From Bryoerythrophyllum caledonicum (lineage: Eukaryota > Streptophyta > Bryopsida > Pottiales > Pottiaceae), in the NCBI GenBank assembly GCA_963971425.1, contig OZ020519.1, forward strand, positions 450,028 to 514,027: 64,000 bases of DNA, in the 5' to 3' direction. The translations under genes were made by a program, and so were the position numbers. Below are positions 23,487 to 33,345 of the stretch, one piece after another; position 1 is the stretch's first letter; each line of letters starts with the position of its first letter. The notes beneath the pieces are model-generated. The model worked only from the letters and a program-made list of their open reading frames with translations. It was not told where the DNA came from and made no database searches.

Positions 23487-23718
23487 TTGCGGAGGAATGT
23501 AAGCTGGAAGCTGTGTGAAAGTGGAATTGGGAATTTGCTTACGATGAGGAGACATGCGGCGTACTTGCGGTTTGGAACTACGGAGGACGATCCGGACCCA
23601 AACGACGATCTGTGGGCGTTGCACAGGAAATACAACCTCCATGTGCCGGAACCCAAGCCTCCAGGTCCGCGGTTGTGGACAAAAGCAATGGAAGCTGCGA
23701 CTAATCTCAGACTTTCAG
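23487..23718 (+). other. Possible N-terminal exon of the galactosyltransferase gene
   Basis: The frame is open from ATG 23487 (another ATG at 23544) and reads RFGTTEDDPDPNDDLWALH ... RLWTKAMEAATNLRLS. It ends at CAG|GCACGT, a rare GC donor, in phase 1, which is exactly the phase required by the exon at 23934. If used, it adds about 79 residues ahead of the membrane anchor. If not, translation starts at 23939. Confidence 0.4.
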
Positions 23719-23938
23719 GCACGTGACCATGCTCCCAAATTTTCTGCCACTCGGTTGTCTCAATCATGCTTGAGATGTTTTGCTTGTCCGAAGACAGCAT
23801 GATGAATCTCAAACTGCTACCGAGGTGTTGCATGTCTGTTTGAAAGCAAACGAAGCATGACCAGTACGAGGATTTGCAAAACGATCCTCCTGCTGAGTAG
23901 TTGGCTTTTCTGATCTTGACGAGTTTCCTGCAGGAAGA

Positions 23939-26900
23939 ATGATAGTGGCGGTGATTTGCCTCATGCTCGTGATCCGCTTCACCATCTTGGAAGATCCAGT
24001 GGAGCGATTCGCAAGGGTAACTTGCACATTTCCTCTGCTTGCAATCAATCAGAGGTAACATGTACATCCTCTCTGCTAGAGGTGACATGCACATCCTCTC
24101 CATGTTGATCAGGTGGTGACGCAAGAGAGGAAGGAGCATGTGAAGCAATTCATGGGTTCCCTCAAGGATCGGTTTGAGAGCAAGCGCTGGAACGCGTCCT
24201 CCTCACTAGGGTTAACACCCGTGCAACTGGAGGCCCTCACGCTTGCCTCCAATCTCTCCGCGCCCTACGAGACGATGATGATGCCGGCGATGTGGGATGG
24301 CTGGAGGCGCATGGTGCAGGCGAAGGGCCCGCCGCCGAAGTCGTTCCAGGTCGCTGTGGACGCCAATCTGCGCAGATGGGTGGAGCTCATGGAGTCCCTA
24401 GACTCGAGCGACCTGGAGGCGCAAACGTTCGGGTTGCGCGTCGCGTGTCCGGACAGCGTCATCCTCGAGGTCAGTGGAGGTTGAGCGCCAATCCCTAAAC
24501 TCCTGCGTCCATGTTGATAGAAATTGTTTGCAAGTGTCTGGAGCAGCCATGTTGATAGGTAATGCCGTTTGCAGGAGCCATATTGATAGAAAAGTTTGTT
24601 TGCAAATGTCTGGATCTGCCATGTTGATGGAAACCGTTTTGCAAGCAGGAGAAGTACGAAGTTTTTATTCCTTGCGGATTGCACCACGACTCCACCGTCA
24701 CGATCGTCGGGAAGCCCATCAACAGCTTCTACATCGCCCTCATGGCGGAGACGTCGGTTGTGTACCAGCTCGAAGTCGTCTTCCACGGCGATGGAGCGCC
24801 CTTCATTTCGCAATCGGTTGAGAAGTCGGTGCAACGCTGCCCTGGCGACCGGCCCTCATCTCTCGGTATGTAGTACTCACATATTCTAAGGCTCCTTGTT
24901 TCAGAACTTGCGGTTGCACTGGAGTCCTTGTTTGCTTTGCTGAATTAACATAGTTAACATGATGTTGTAGTGGATTCGCTTCCTCTCTGCTCGGAGGCGC
25001 TTCGCAAGCCACGCATCATCAAGCCCAGGGACGAGCTTGAGAGTGAGGACGTTCTCGTGGGTCATATCCCCGGGTTGAATGTCTTGGACAAGAACTGGTG
25101 GTTCCCCTTCACTCAAGGCCAGCCCTTCGCCCTCACAATCACCTTTGGAGCGCAAGGCTACCATGTTCACGTCGACGGCAACTACGTCTGCTCGTTCTCG
25201 TACAATCAAGTAAGACTCTGACATCAGTGGTTGAATTTGCCACCTTTTTTTCTTGAGATGCGAAGTGAGTTACCATGATGTGTATAGTCCAGGGCTGCCG
25301 CTGCAACTACGTCTCGTTAGTCTCTCACAACTTGTGCATGCTTGGGTCCTTTTTCGTATGTTTGCTTTTGCAGGCAGGGAATTTGCTGCAGAGCGTCTCC
25401 GGGGTGCGCATCGGTGGCGACGTGCTGGCCATGTCGGTGATGGCGAAGAGTCTCTACATGCCCAAGAAGTCCATCCTCATCCCGGATCACTTAAAAGCCC
25501 CTTCCACAGCTCTAGATGATGAGAACGTGGAGATGTTAATTGGCGTGGCGTCCGGGAGCGTCCAGTTGGAGCGGCGGATGGGCGTGCGGCGGACGTGGGC
25601 TCAGTATCCTGAGATACGCTCCGGGCGCGCCGTGCTCAAGTTTTTCGTTGGCCTGGTGATGTTTTTTCTCAAAAAAAAGTGAGGTTGGTTTTCATATCAT
25701 GGTCCCTCATACGTGACATGGATTTGTGCAGACAAGGACGACAAACATGAACCGGAGGATCTTCAAGGAGGCCAACTTGTTTAAGGACGTGGTGATTCTG
25801 CCTTTCGTTGATGTGCATAAGTACTCTGTCCTCAAAACGGTCGCCATGTGCCTATACATGGTACGCATTTCACGACCTCCATTCAGCTGCAATAGAAAGT
25901 TAACCGTCAGAGCCAACGGTCCAATAGTTTGATAGATAGACACAGGCTCTACCATACATTACCATCTGATTCATAGATAATTCGACACATTCTTTCAGAT
26001 GGTAGTCTACTGAGCTCTCCTCACAGTATCCATCTATTGAACTATGGTACTGCGAAGATAGTTCAATAGTTGGAACTATGGTAGCCAGGGATATGGACAG
26101 AAAATGACGAGGAAGAGGTTGGGAATGACAGATGAAATACCCACAGGCTCCTTACCTCTTGAAAACTGAGGATGACACGTTTGTGCGTGTGGACACGGTC
26201 TTGCCCGCCGTAGCCGCCTCAGAGACGAGGAGCCTCCTGCACGCTTCAATAGAGCACAAGAGCCTTCCTGCAGATGAGCAATCACCGTGGAACTCGACTA
26301 AAAAGGTTTGGTTTATGTCCTTCAAATCCACTGCAAAGTCGCGCAAACTTTGAATAAGATTCTCTCTCCTGGTTTTATTACTCCTATTTGTTCACTCTTA
26401 ATAATCAATGGACGAGCTTGGAGGTCTCCTAACTAGAATCCTTATTATGGGAGAGCTTGGTGGTCAAGTTAGAACTAGAACGAAGGAGACATCTATGTCA
26501 TACCCGCCCTTTTCCTCTTTGAGCTGGTTTTAGGTATTAAGAGCTTTTAACGACAGAATCATCGTGTCTTTGCCTCTCTTTACAAATTACTTTGTGCTTG
26601 TTTGCTCTCTCGTTGTGGATTTTCTCAGCAGGAATGGCCTTGGTCAAGCTACCCAAAACTTCCTCGTGGCCCCGGATACGCCATCTCTCGTGACATTGCC
26701 GCCTTCATCGCCAGGCAGTACGAGGATAAGAATCTTGAGGTAAAGATTATCACATCTTTGTCAAGTTCATTACCTGCTAGATGCGTGATTCCTGACAACA
26801 GAACCTCGTGAGCCAAGACGTGATTAGTCACATTTTCCCTCTCTGTTTAGTGCTGGTATAAAATGTTTAAAAGGGGAAAAGAGGTCAAAACTCATGGTAT

Positions 26901-27178
26901 CACTGCTTACAAATGACTTCATTAAGGGTTAGTCTTATTATGTGCAGCTATTTATGGTTGAGAGCGTGGCGATGGGCAATTGGGTGGACCATTATCAACG
27001 CCAGTATCTGCACCAAGTGAGCTACGTCAATGACCCCGCGTTCCTGAACAGGGGTTGCGAGGCTGGCTACTCAATTGCGCATGGCCAGAACCTGGACCAG
27101 ATGTTGTGCCTGTGGAAGCGCTTGCAGAACGGGGAAGGGCCTCTGTGCTGCAATAACCTAGGAGCAGCTGCAAAATAA
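23939..27178 (+). CDS. GALT-type hydroxyproline O-galactosyltransferase with galectin domain (GT31)
   Basis: Type II Golgi enzymes of this family add the first galactose to hydroxyproline of arabinogalactan proteins. Nine exons join in phase (604 residues from ATG 23939): 23934-24016, 24113-24469, 24649-24865, 24971-25209, 25374-25655, 25732-25860, 26132-26305, 26632-26739, 26948-27178. Residues 1-17 (IVAVICLMLVIRFTIL) are the membrane anchor. A galectin-like lectin domain spans exons 3-4 (FIPCGLHHDSTVTIVGKP to FALTITFGAQGYHVHVDG). The GT31 catalytic part has RRMGVRRTWAQYPEIRSGRA, FFVGL, the DxD-type KTEDDTFVRVD, GPGYAISRDIA, and ends LCLWKRLQNGEGPLCCN as the family does. Domain order and C-terminus match Arabidopsis GALTs. 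Substrate is inferred from family membership. The true N-terminus is uncertain. Confidence 0.88.
24017..24112 (+). repeat. Tandem-repeat intron 1 of the galactosyltransferase gene
   Basis: This intron consists of about three imperfect copies of GGTAACTTGCACATCCTCT-type sequence (starting 24016, 24048 and 24079), each repeating the donor-like GGTAAC/GGTGAC and the CATCCTCT block, before the final GATCAG acceptor. Confidence 0.6.
24510..24648 (+). repeat. Tandem-repeat intron 2 of the galactosyltransferase gene
   Basis: Four imperfect units start with CATGTTGATAG or CATATTGATAG at 24510, 24548, 24579 and 24620 and are 38, 31, 41 and 29 bp long. Each holds a GTTTGCA(A/G)G segment that resembles the true acceptor, and the last unit ends exactly at the AG of the splice site (24648). 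Confidence 0.75.
26390..26605 (+). repeat. Dispersed repeat copy in a galactosyltransferase intron
   Basis: This is the same family as the repeat at 20440-20690: GACGAGCTTGGAGGTCTCC, AACTAGAATCCTTATTATGG, GAGCTTGGTGGTCAAGTTAG, and CGTGTCTTTGCCTCTCTTTA. A shorter piece with ACTCATGGTATCACTGC lies at 26840-26920 in the next intron. Confidence 0.6.
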
Positions 27179-27219
27179 GGCACAACTGTAAGAAACCTAC
27201 ATCAACACCTTCCTCCAGC

Positions 27220-28141
27220 AACTTACCTTCAAACCGAAATTCTTCCACTTCGTAGCCATTCCTGCATCCGAACAGAAGACGAGCAAATCCATTGAGATAA
27301 AACTCTCAGAAATAGACGCTGTCAAGATTTTGCAATTACCCGAACACCCCGACACCTGGAACTGTGCGAGGAGCAACCACCAATATCATGCCGCTACGAA
27401 AGTGGTAATACAGGTGCGTCGTATCAAAAGTTGTGTTCAGTGAAAACATGGACTTCAAATGGTGCTGCAAACTATTTGCAACTGAAATGAAAGGGAATCT
27501 AAATGTACCCTCTAATCGATAATTACTATATTAATAAGCCATGTACCCACCAATCGATAATAGGCATGTATCTATGAAAGTAAAATGTCATCAAACGCTG
27601 ACCTCTTGGTACTCCTTTCTTGATATGTCAGCCTGATGTAGTGCCTTGAGGGAAGTCTTCCACAGCTCGATCAAAACCAATCCCTTAGCCTAAAAAGAAA
27701 TTCCCTCACTGATCTAAAATATTTCTGGTGCGCAAAGCCTTCCTTCTCCGCAGCACAAACGGTTGGGAATGTTTCTGCAGATTGAAGATTGGCAGCTGGC
27801 AATAGTCAGCTCCAGAAAAGAAATCCAAAGATGACCAGATGTTGGCACTGCGGCGAACTCCTATCCATACACGAGACTCCACTTTCAGGAGAGAAAGCCA
27901 AGTGACATGGGAAGGGCACTCCTGCAAACCAGCACAGAGCGTGCATAAATCATTTCTCCATAGCTAAAGGTCTGCTCTATAACAGCATAATAAGCAAAGT
28001 AAACTCTCATACAATCGCCAAAAATACCTCAGAAAACTTGCGCGTGTTATCACAATGTCATTCTTCCTGGAATGTGTACAGTTCAGTCGGCATGATTGGA
28101 ATAAGACCGTCTTCATAAAAAGATTCTTGCTATTGGAAACC
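27220..28141 (-). other. Exon-like blocks of an unassigned minus-strand gene or gene relic
   Basis: Four minus-strand blocks are framed by splice-like signals: about 28141-28030 (WVSNSKNLFMKTVLFQSC), 27927-27706 (ECPSHVTWLSLLKVESRVW to ALRTRNILDQ), about 27687-27601 (AKGLVLIELWKTSLKALHQ, donor GAG|GTCAGC), and 27397-27340 plus 27262-27228 (GMILVVAPRTVPGVGVFG joined in phase to NGYEVEEFRFE, donor G|GTAAGT). I do not recognise the protein and could not join all blocks in one phase. It may be a decayed gene between the galactosyltransferase and the helicase. Spliced RNA would be needed to accept it. Confidence 0.25.
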
Positions 28142-28412
28142 CAGCGCACCTGCCAAGGAACATAGGATTATCTTAGATCAAAGAACTCACAATTTAGCTC
28201 GCTCCCTCTCAGCAGCAGTATACTTTTGAATTCCGAGCGTACGGCTCCCTTCAAGAGAAACTTGATAATCACCAGAATTAGAGATGTGCTAGACTTGGAC
28301 TCAGCATTTAATCTGATACATTACATGCTAATGCTACAGAGCAACTTCACATAAACCACATAAACTGACTACGGATACTGCAAACCAGGAAGAAAATGTT
28401 GATCCCTTACAA

Positions 28413-30560
28413 TCATCTGGAAGACTTCACAATGGTCTTGGACTGCTTCCTGGCAAGGAAGCGGGCACGTGCAGCATCCACATCAACCAGACGCGCCTCC
28501 GGGAGTGACAAAACAGCAAGTTTCTTGTCCTCTCCAAGCTGACTTGTCTCGTGATCCTTGTAAAGCTGTTCGTGAGCACTCAGACCGCTCAAACTGCGGA
28601 GGTTGATGTTCTGCAGCTTCTCCAAGATCGGGACCACCCAGTCCTTTTCCACAACGCAGACATGGCGAAGAAACGGACGAGTGCTGGCCATGAGCTCATG
28701 GTACAGCACCCACTCCGGGTACAGACCATCCTCGTCCACCAGGAGCGGACTGGTCGCCGGATGGAGCTGAACGAGCTGTGACTTGTTGCCAACAGTGTGG
28801 TAGCCGTTGTGCTTCGGCATCCGCTGCGCCAACCTGCAAGCAAACCCCTGGCACAACGCCTTCCGCAGTGACCGTGCACTGTTGATCCTCTTCGTGGACC
28901 GATCGTCGTCCTCAAAGTGCTTCCTCGTTAAGATGAGCGCCAGCTGCCGTCTCACATCCTTGGCAAAGAGCATGGACCGAATCTGTAACCCGCTACCCCT
29001 GCACCACTTGATATCAAACCCATTCTTCTTCCACAGCTCGTAAATCTGCAAATACTGCACATGATCCCCGTACTTGTTCCCATCCGGAAGCTCCTCCTCC
29101 CTTGACCTCTTCCGATCATCACCCTTCCTCGGCCCTTGCATGAAAATCGATTCAGAGGAAAGCATGGCCGCCACAGTGAGCGCTTGCGGAAGGCAACCGA
29201 GCTCCTCCGCAGCCAACAAAGTCCTCCCTAGCGCAGGATCCAGCGGCAACTCCGCGATGCGCTTCCCCAGCGCAGTAATCTTCCCATCGTGACCAATGGC
29301 ATCAATCGCGAACAGCTGCCGCAGCGCATCCTCCAGCGCCTCTCGCGACGGCGGATCGATGAAATCGAAGTGAAGAATATCCAAGTTCGGAAGATCCAGA
29401 AACTTGAGGTGAAGCACAGCGCCCGTCAGCGAAGAACGCTGAATCTCCGGCACGGTCGCGGGAAGAAACTCCTCCGCATACGCGGACAAAGGATAGAGAC
29501 GGTAGCATTTCCCGGGACGCGTCCGACCCGCCCTTCCTGCTCGCTGCGTCGCCTGCACTCTGCTCACGCGCACGACAGAAAGCGAGTCCATCCCCGTCGA
29601 CGGATTGTAGTTCCGCTGCTTCACAAACCCCGGGTCGATCACGTACACAACGCCGTCCACCGTGAGCGACGTCTCCGCCACGTTCGTGGCCACAATGATG
29701 CGCCGGCAGTTCGGAGGCGCCGGTTGGAAGACGCGAGCCTGCACCTCCGGCGCCAGCGACGCGTGCAGCGGCAGCACAATCACGTCCAGGCAGGAGCCTT
29801 CCTCCAGCATCAGAACCTTCTCCTCCAGCATGCGGAGCGCCTTCTCGATCTCGTCCTGCCCCGTGAGAAACACCAGAATGTCGCCCTCGGGCTCCCGAAC
29901 GTGCACATCAATCGCCGTCTCCACCGCCGAATCCAAGTAGCTATAAGGCACCTCCGTGCTGTACAGCAGCTGCACGGGGAAGAGCTTCCCGGGGACATTG
30001 ATCACCGGACAATTGTAGAAATACTCGGAGAATTTCTGTCCGTCAAGAGTCGCGGACGTGATGATCACCTTCAACTCCGGGCTCCGGTTCTGCGCGACGC
30101 GCTTCAAGAGCCCGAGGAGAATATCGGTGTTCAAGCTCCGCTCGTGCGCCTCGTCGAGGATGATCACCGAGTACTGCTTGAACTCGTAATCAAAGAGACA
30201 CTCGCGCAGGAGGCATCCGTCCGTCAAATACTTGATGCGCGTGGCGCGCGAAGTGCGATCCTCGAAGCGGATGGAGTACCCGACGTCCTCCCCGAGCTGC
30301 GCTCCCATCTCCCACGCCACGCGACGCGCCACGGACACCGCCGCCACCCGCCGCGGCTGCGTCACGCCGATGATCATGCCATCCTTCGTGTACCCCGCGC
30401 GGTCCAGAATCTGCGCCAGCTGCGTCGTCTTCCCCGAGCCTGTCTCCCCGATCACCACCACCACGCGGTTCCGCGTCACCGCCTCCACGATCTGCTCCTC
30501 GTACTGGTTGATCGGCAACAACTTGCGCGCCTCCATCTTCTCTCGCTCCCGCTCTCGCAA
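28413..30560 (-). CDS. DEAH-box RNA helicase, plant DEAH4-like, intronless
   Basis: A single 715-codon exon encodes a superfamily 2 ATP-dependent RNA helicase. Walker A GETGSGKT is at residues 38-45, followed by TQPRRVAAVS, DEAH at 136-139, SAT, LTGQDEIE, the motif V region TNVAETSLTVDG, and motif VI QRAGRAGR. Then come the winged-helix/ratchet (HA2) region and an OB-fold with HPATSPL and the hook region KWCRGSGLQIR. Length and overall layout, with almost no N-terminal extension, fit the small plant DEAH4 or related DEAH groups rather than PRP2, PRP16, PRP22 or PRP43. These act in splicing or RNA remodelling in the nucleus. Start could be 30536 (MEARKLLP), since the first eight residues are an Arg/Glu repeat. 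The gene is strongly GC-rich compared with its surroundings. Confidence 0.93.
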   Translation of the reverse strand: MREREREKMEARKLLPINQYEEQIVEAVTRNRVVVVIGETGSGKTTQLAQILDRAGYTKDGMIIGVTQPRRVAAVSVARRVAWEMGAQLGEDVGYSIRFEDRTSRATRIKYLTDGCLLRECLFDYEFKQYSVIILDEAHERSLNTDILLGLLKRVAQNRSPELKVIITSATLDGQKFSEYFYNCPVINVPGKLFPVQLLYSTEVPYSYLDSAVETAIDVHVREPEGDILVFLTGQDEIEKALRMLEEKVLMLEEGSCLDVIVLPLHASLAPEVQARVFQPAPPNCRRIIVATNVAETSLTVDGVVYVIDPGFVKQRNYNPSTGMDSLSVVRVSRVQATQRAGRAGRTRPGKCYRLYPLSAYAEEFLPATVPEIQRSSLTGAVLHLKFLDLPNLDILHFDFIDPPSREALEDALRQLFAIDAIGHDGKITALGKRIAELPLDPALGRTLLAAEELGCLPQALTVAAMLSSESIFMQGPRKGDDRKRSREEELPDGNKYGDHVQYLQIYELWKKNGFDIKWCRGSGLQIRSMLFAKDVRRQLALILTRKHFEDDDRSTKRINSARSLRKALCQGFACRLAQRMPKHNGYHTVGNKSQLVQLHPATSPLLVDEDGLYPEWVLYHELMASTRPFLRHVCVVEKDWVVPILEKLQNINLRSLSGLSAHEQLYKDHETSQLGEDKKLAVLSLPEARLVDVDAARARFLARKQSKTIVKSSR

Positions 30561-30992
30561 CTACTACCCTCACCTCCTCGTCTTTTCGGATTTCAAACAG
30601 AGCAAACCTAACCCTACCACAAAATTTTCAGAAACCTCCGCCAACATCGTACACGAATCGCTCCGCGGCACTTCAACCACCATCGCCTTCGTGTTGGAAA
30701 TGCGTCCAATTCTGCAATCCTGATGTGCTACGACGGCGGCGATGACGAAGCTGTAGCTCACAAGCTGTGAACTCGAAGCTGCAAGAGCAGCAGCAAAACC
30801 AAGAGCGACAGCAAAAGCAATAGTGATAGCAAAAGCAAGAGCGACAGAAAAAGTAAAAGTGACGGAAAAAGTAAACGCAAAAGCAAGAGCGACAGAAAAA
30901 GTAAAAGCGAAAGAAAAAGTAAAAGTAAGGGAAGGGTGAAAGATGTAGAAAGATATGCAGTATATGCTTAAAAGAAGAAAAACTCTGGTCAA
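30561..30992 (-). repeat. Degenerate hexamer repeat in the helicase 5' region
   Basis: At 30780-30945 the plus strand repeats AAAAGCAAGAGCGACAGAAA-type units (about 6 and 18 bp periods). The repeat keeps several frames open: on the minus strand a 140-codon frame (30992-30570) of FTFSVALAFA-type residues, and on the plus strand a KSKSDRKSKS-type frame. Base composition alone explains these, so I do not call a protein. If transcribed, the minus frame would be an upstream ORF ending 10 bases before the helicase start. Confidence 0.5.
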
Positions 30993-31499
30993 TTGTGGAG
31001 GCCGGTGTGAATAGAGTGTCTATTTATTCCACCACTAAGTTGATGCCTAGTGGATAAAGAATTAATACTTTCCTTTCTAGAAGGTAGCACTATAAATTTT
31101 CATGTGTGCTCATTTTAGATTTTGATTTGAGAATTTATTATGGAGAATTTTTTCTTTCATGATAGTTTTGATATATCTAAAAGAGAAATTTCAAATATTG
31201 CGTTTATTATGTATGTACCAACATTTTGTGGAAGGTGAGGTTTTGGAATATATAATGTTTGAAGGATTGTAAAGACTATACGATGAATAGTATAATTCTT
31301 TTTAATCTTTAATTGTTTGAAAATTATGAAATACATTGAACATATACAGAATATTTCTCAACTACTTTCAAAAATTGCTCTTTTTGGACAATGCTAACAA
31401 CTTAAAGAAACTTTACAAATATACAATCAAAACATAATGAAGATTCATAATTCCCAAAATTCTACAAATTTCAATAGAACTACTGATAGGTTTGAAAAT
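30993..31499. other. AT-rich intergenic DNA
   Basis: No coding potential, no inverted ends and no tandem repeat were noticed here. Confidence 0.6.
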
Positions 31500-31775
31500 T
31501 TCTCCAAATTATAGTTATTTGTAAAGTGAAGCAAAATACCATGAGTTATGGGTCTCTATTTTTATTTTCATTGAAATTGTTCCCAATTAGCTTTCTAAAC
31601 TTTATGATCAATTTTAAACGGGAAAAGGAACTAAGATTCATGATACAACATGACTTGTATTTCTTTGTCAAGGCAATAAAATCTACTTCTAACTGGTATT
31701 TAAAGACGACCAAGCTCTTTAATATGTAATTAGGATAGACCATCAAGCTTTTCCATATCTAATAAGTATTATGAA
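31500..31775 (-). repeat. Dispersed repeat copy, intergenic
   Basis: Reverse-complemented, this reads ACTCATGGTATTTTGCTTCA and AGAGCTTGGTCGTCTTTAA ... CCAGTTAGAAGTAG, matching the intronic copies at 20440-20690 and 26390-26605. Confidence 0.55.
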
Positions 31776-31895
31776 TTAATAGATAGTAGTACTAAAATAT
31801 CTCAATTTGTATGGCAAGCTCTCTCTTATGTGTTCAACAACAATTTAGTTTCTTCTTTAAAAACAAAAAATTGATGTTATATTTAACCCTCTGTA

Positions 31896-32003
31896 GAGGA
31901 GGTGGCTATGGATGATGGGAGAATCTATGAGTATTATAGATTATGTAGGATATCATCTATTACACTTATAGATTCTCCATCAACTATAGCCATTTCGTCC
32001 TTA
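31896..32003. mobile_element. Short inverted-repeat MITE, about 108 bp
   Basis: The left arm GGTGGCTATGGATGATGGGA continuing AATCTATGAGT pairs with the right arm, whose complement is AATGGCTATAGTTGATGGAG continuing AATCTATAAGT. The arms are about 32 bp with few mismatches, separated by about 40 AT-rich bases. No clear target duplication. Confidence 0.6.
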
Positions 32004-32519
32004 GGGAAATAAGATTAATGAAATGTAATTATGGATAAGTTTGTCTTCATAGGCATTCATTGGGTAAGGAAAATAAAAGCTTTGGTTTTGTGATATTTGA
32101 TGCGTTTGTTAGAAAATATGTGCTTATATACAAAATTTTAATTTGATTATATATGGATTTTATTTGTACTACAAGATTTAGGAAAATGTATGAAACTAAT
32201 TTTTTTATTTTCAAATGAAGTGTATCCTTGATAATATGAATCTAATTACTATGGACCCTTAGTTGTACAATAAAAAAAATTGGAACCATAATTTTCAATC
32301 TAGAACTACATCTATGATTTTGTAACTAATGCATATATAATATGTCACCTTTTTCATGCACATTGTCGTATAAAAGAGGTAATCAATGTTCATTGTCATT
32401 GGTGTTACAGTGTCCTGGAATGTGGTATTAAGGACCTCACCACATTGAAGCATTAGTTGCGTTTATTAATCTACTTGTGTTGGAAAGCTTGCGTCCCGTG
32501 TTACATTCTCCAAAAATAT

Positions 32520-33345
32520 GAGATCTCATCTTTGAAAAATAAAATAAAATAAATTTTGCTCATATCTAATGAAAAATCGGAACACGTAGTAGAATGGAAA
32601 TTGGAATTGATGCCACGGCCATAGGCTCCGTCCCGTAAGGGTTAACCCTTGAACGTCCAAGGAGCTAAAAATTGGCTTATCGGATGACAATTTGAGGATG
32701 ATAATCGATGTGAATGATCTTTGTTCATCCAATTTTTTTGGAGACTTCATTGAATGTGAAAGTAATAGATGCTAACGAAACTTGCCTCATTGAGGGAGTC
32801 ATGCTTTATCTAGGGAAGAAAATCTTTGTGACATAGATCCCAATGTAGTGTATTTTAGAAACTTCTAGCTTTTACTCTAAATCAAAATTTGAGTCATTCA
32901 ATTTATATTTTTCAAATCTGAGTCCAACTAATGAAATAAAGCTTGTAAAGTCTAGTTTCCATTCCAATTTAAAATATTGAGAAATACATAGAGTTGAATA
33001 AGTTAATGCAAAACTGAACTTTGTGCCTATAACCATGGTTGACCAATTTACTAATTTAGCTAAACACGGAAGTTTCATCTACACCGGAAGTTTTGGCACT
33101 ACAATTTACACCTTTGGTGAAATTTTCAGAATTTCCAAGAATAATTTGTGTTTGATATCAATTTTCTTTACTTCTTCTTCAAAAATTCACAATAATATCA
33201 AATCCTCACCAAAAAATCTGTGATTTTTGTGACATAAAACAAAACATGTGATCTCATCTCTAAAAATGAATGAAAAATCAAAACACACTATAGAATGGAA
33301 ATCGGGATCGATGCCACGGCCGTAGGCTCCGTCCTTTAGTGGTTA
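32520..33345 (+). repeat. Pair of imperfect direct repeats, about 90 bp, 700 bp apart
   Basis: Both 32545-32637 and 33250-33340 contain AATGAAAAATC, AGAATGGAAAT and GATGCCACGGCC(A/G)TAGG continuing CTCCGTCC. They could be relics of LTRs or a duplicated segment. No gene lies between them. Confidence 0.5.

Noticed and set aside
23474-24148. 224-codon minus-strand frame opposite the galactosyltransferase 5' end
   Set aside because: Antisense to exon and intron sequence, Cys/Ser/His-rich without a recognisable family.
29289-30611. 440-codon plus-strand frame antisense to the helicase
   Set aside because: Arg/His-rich composition typical of the antisense of a GC-rich helicase gene; no domain and no independent promoter.
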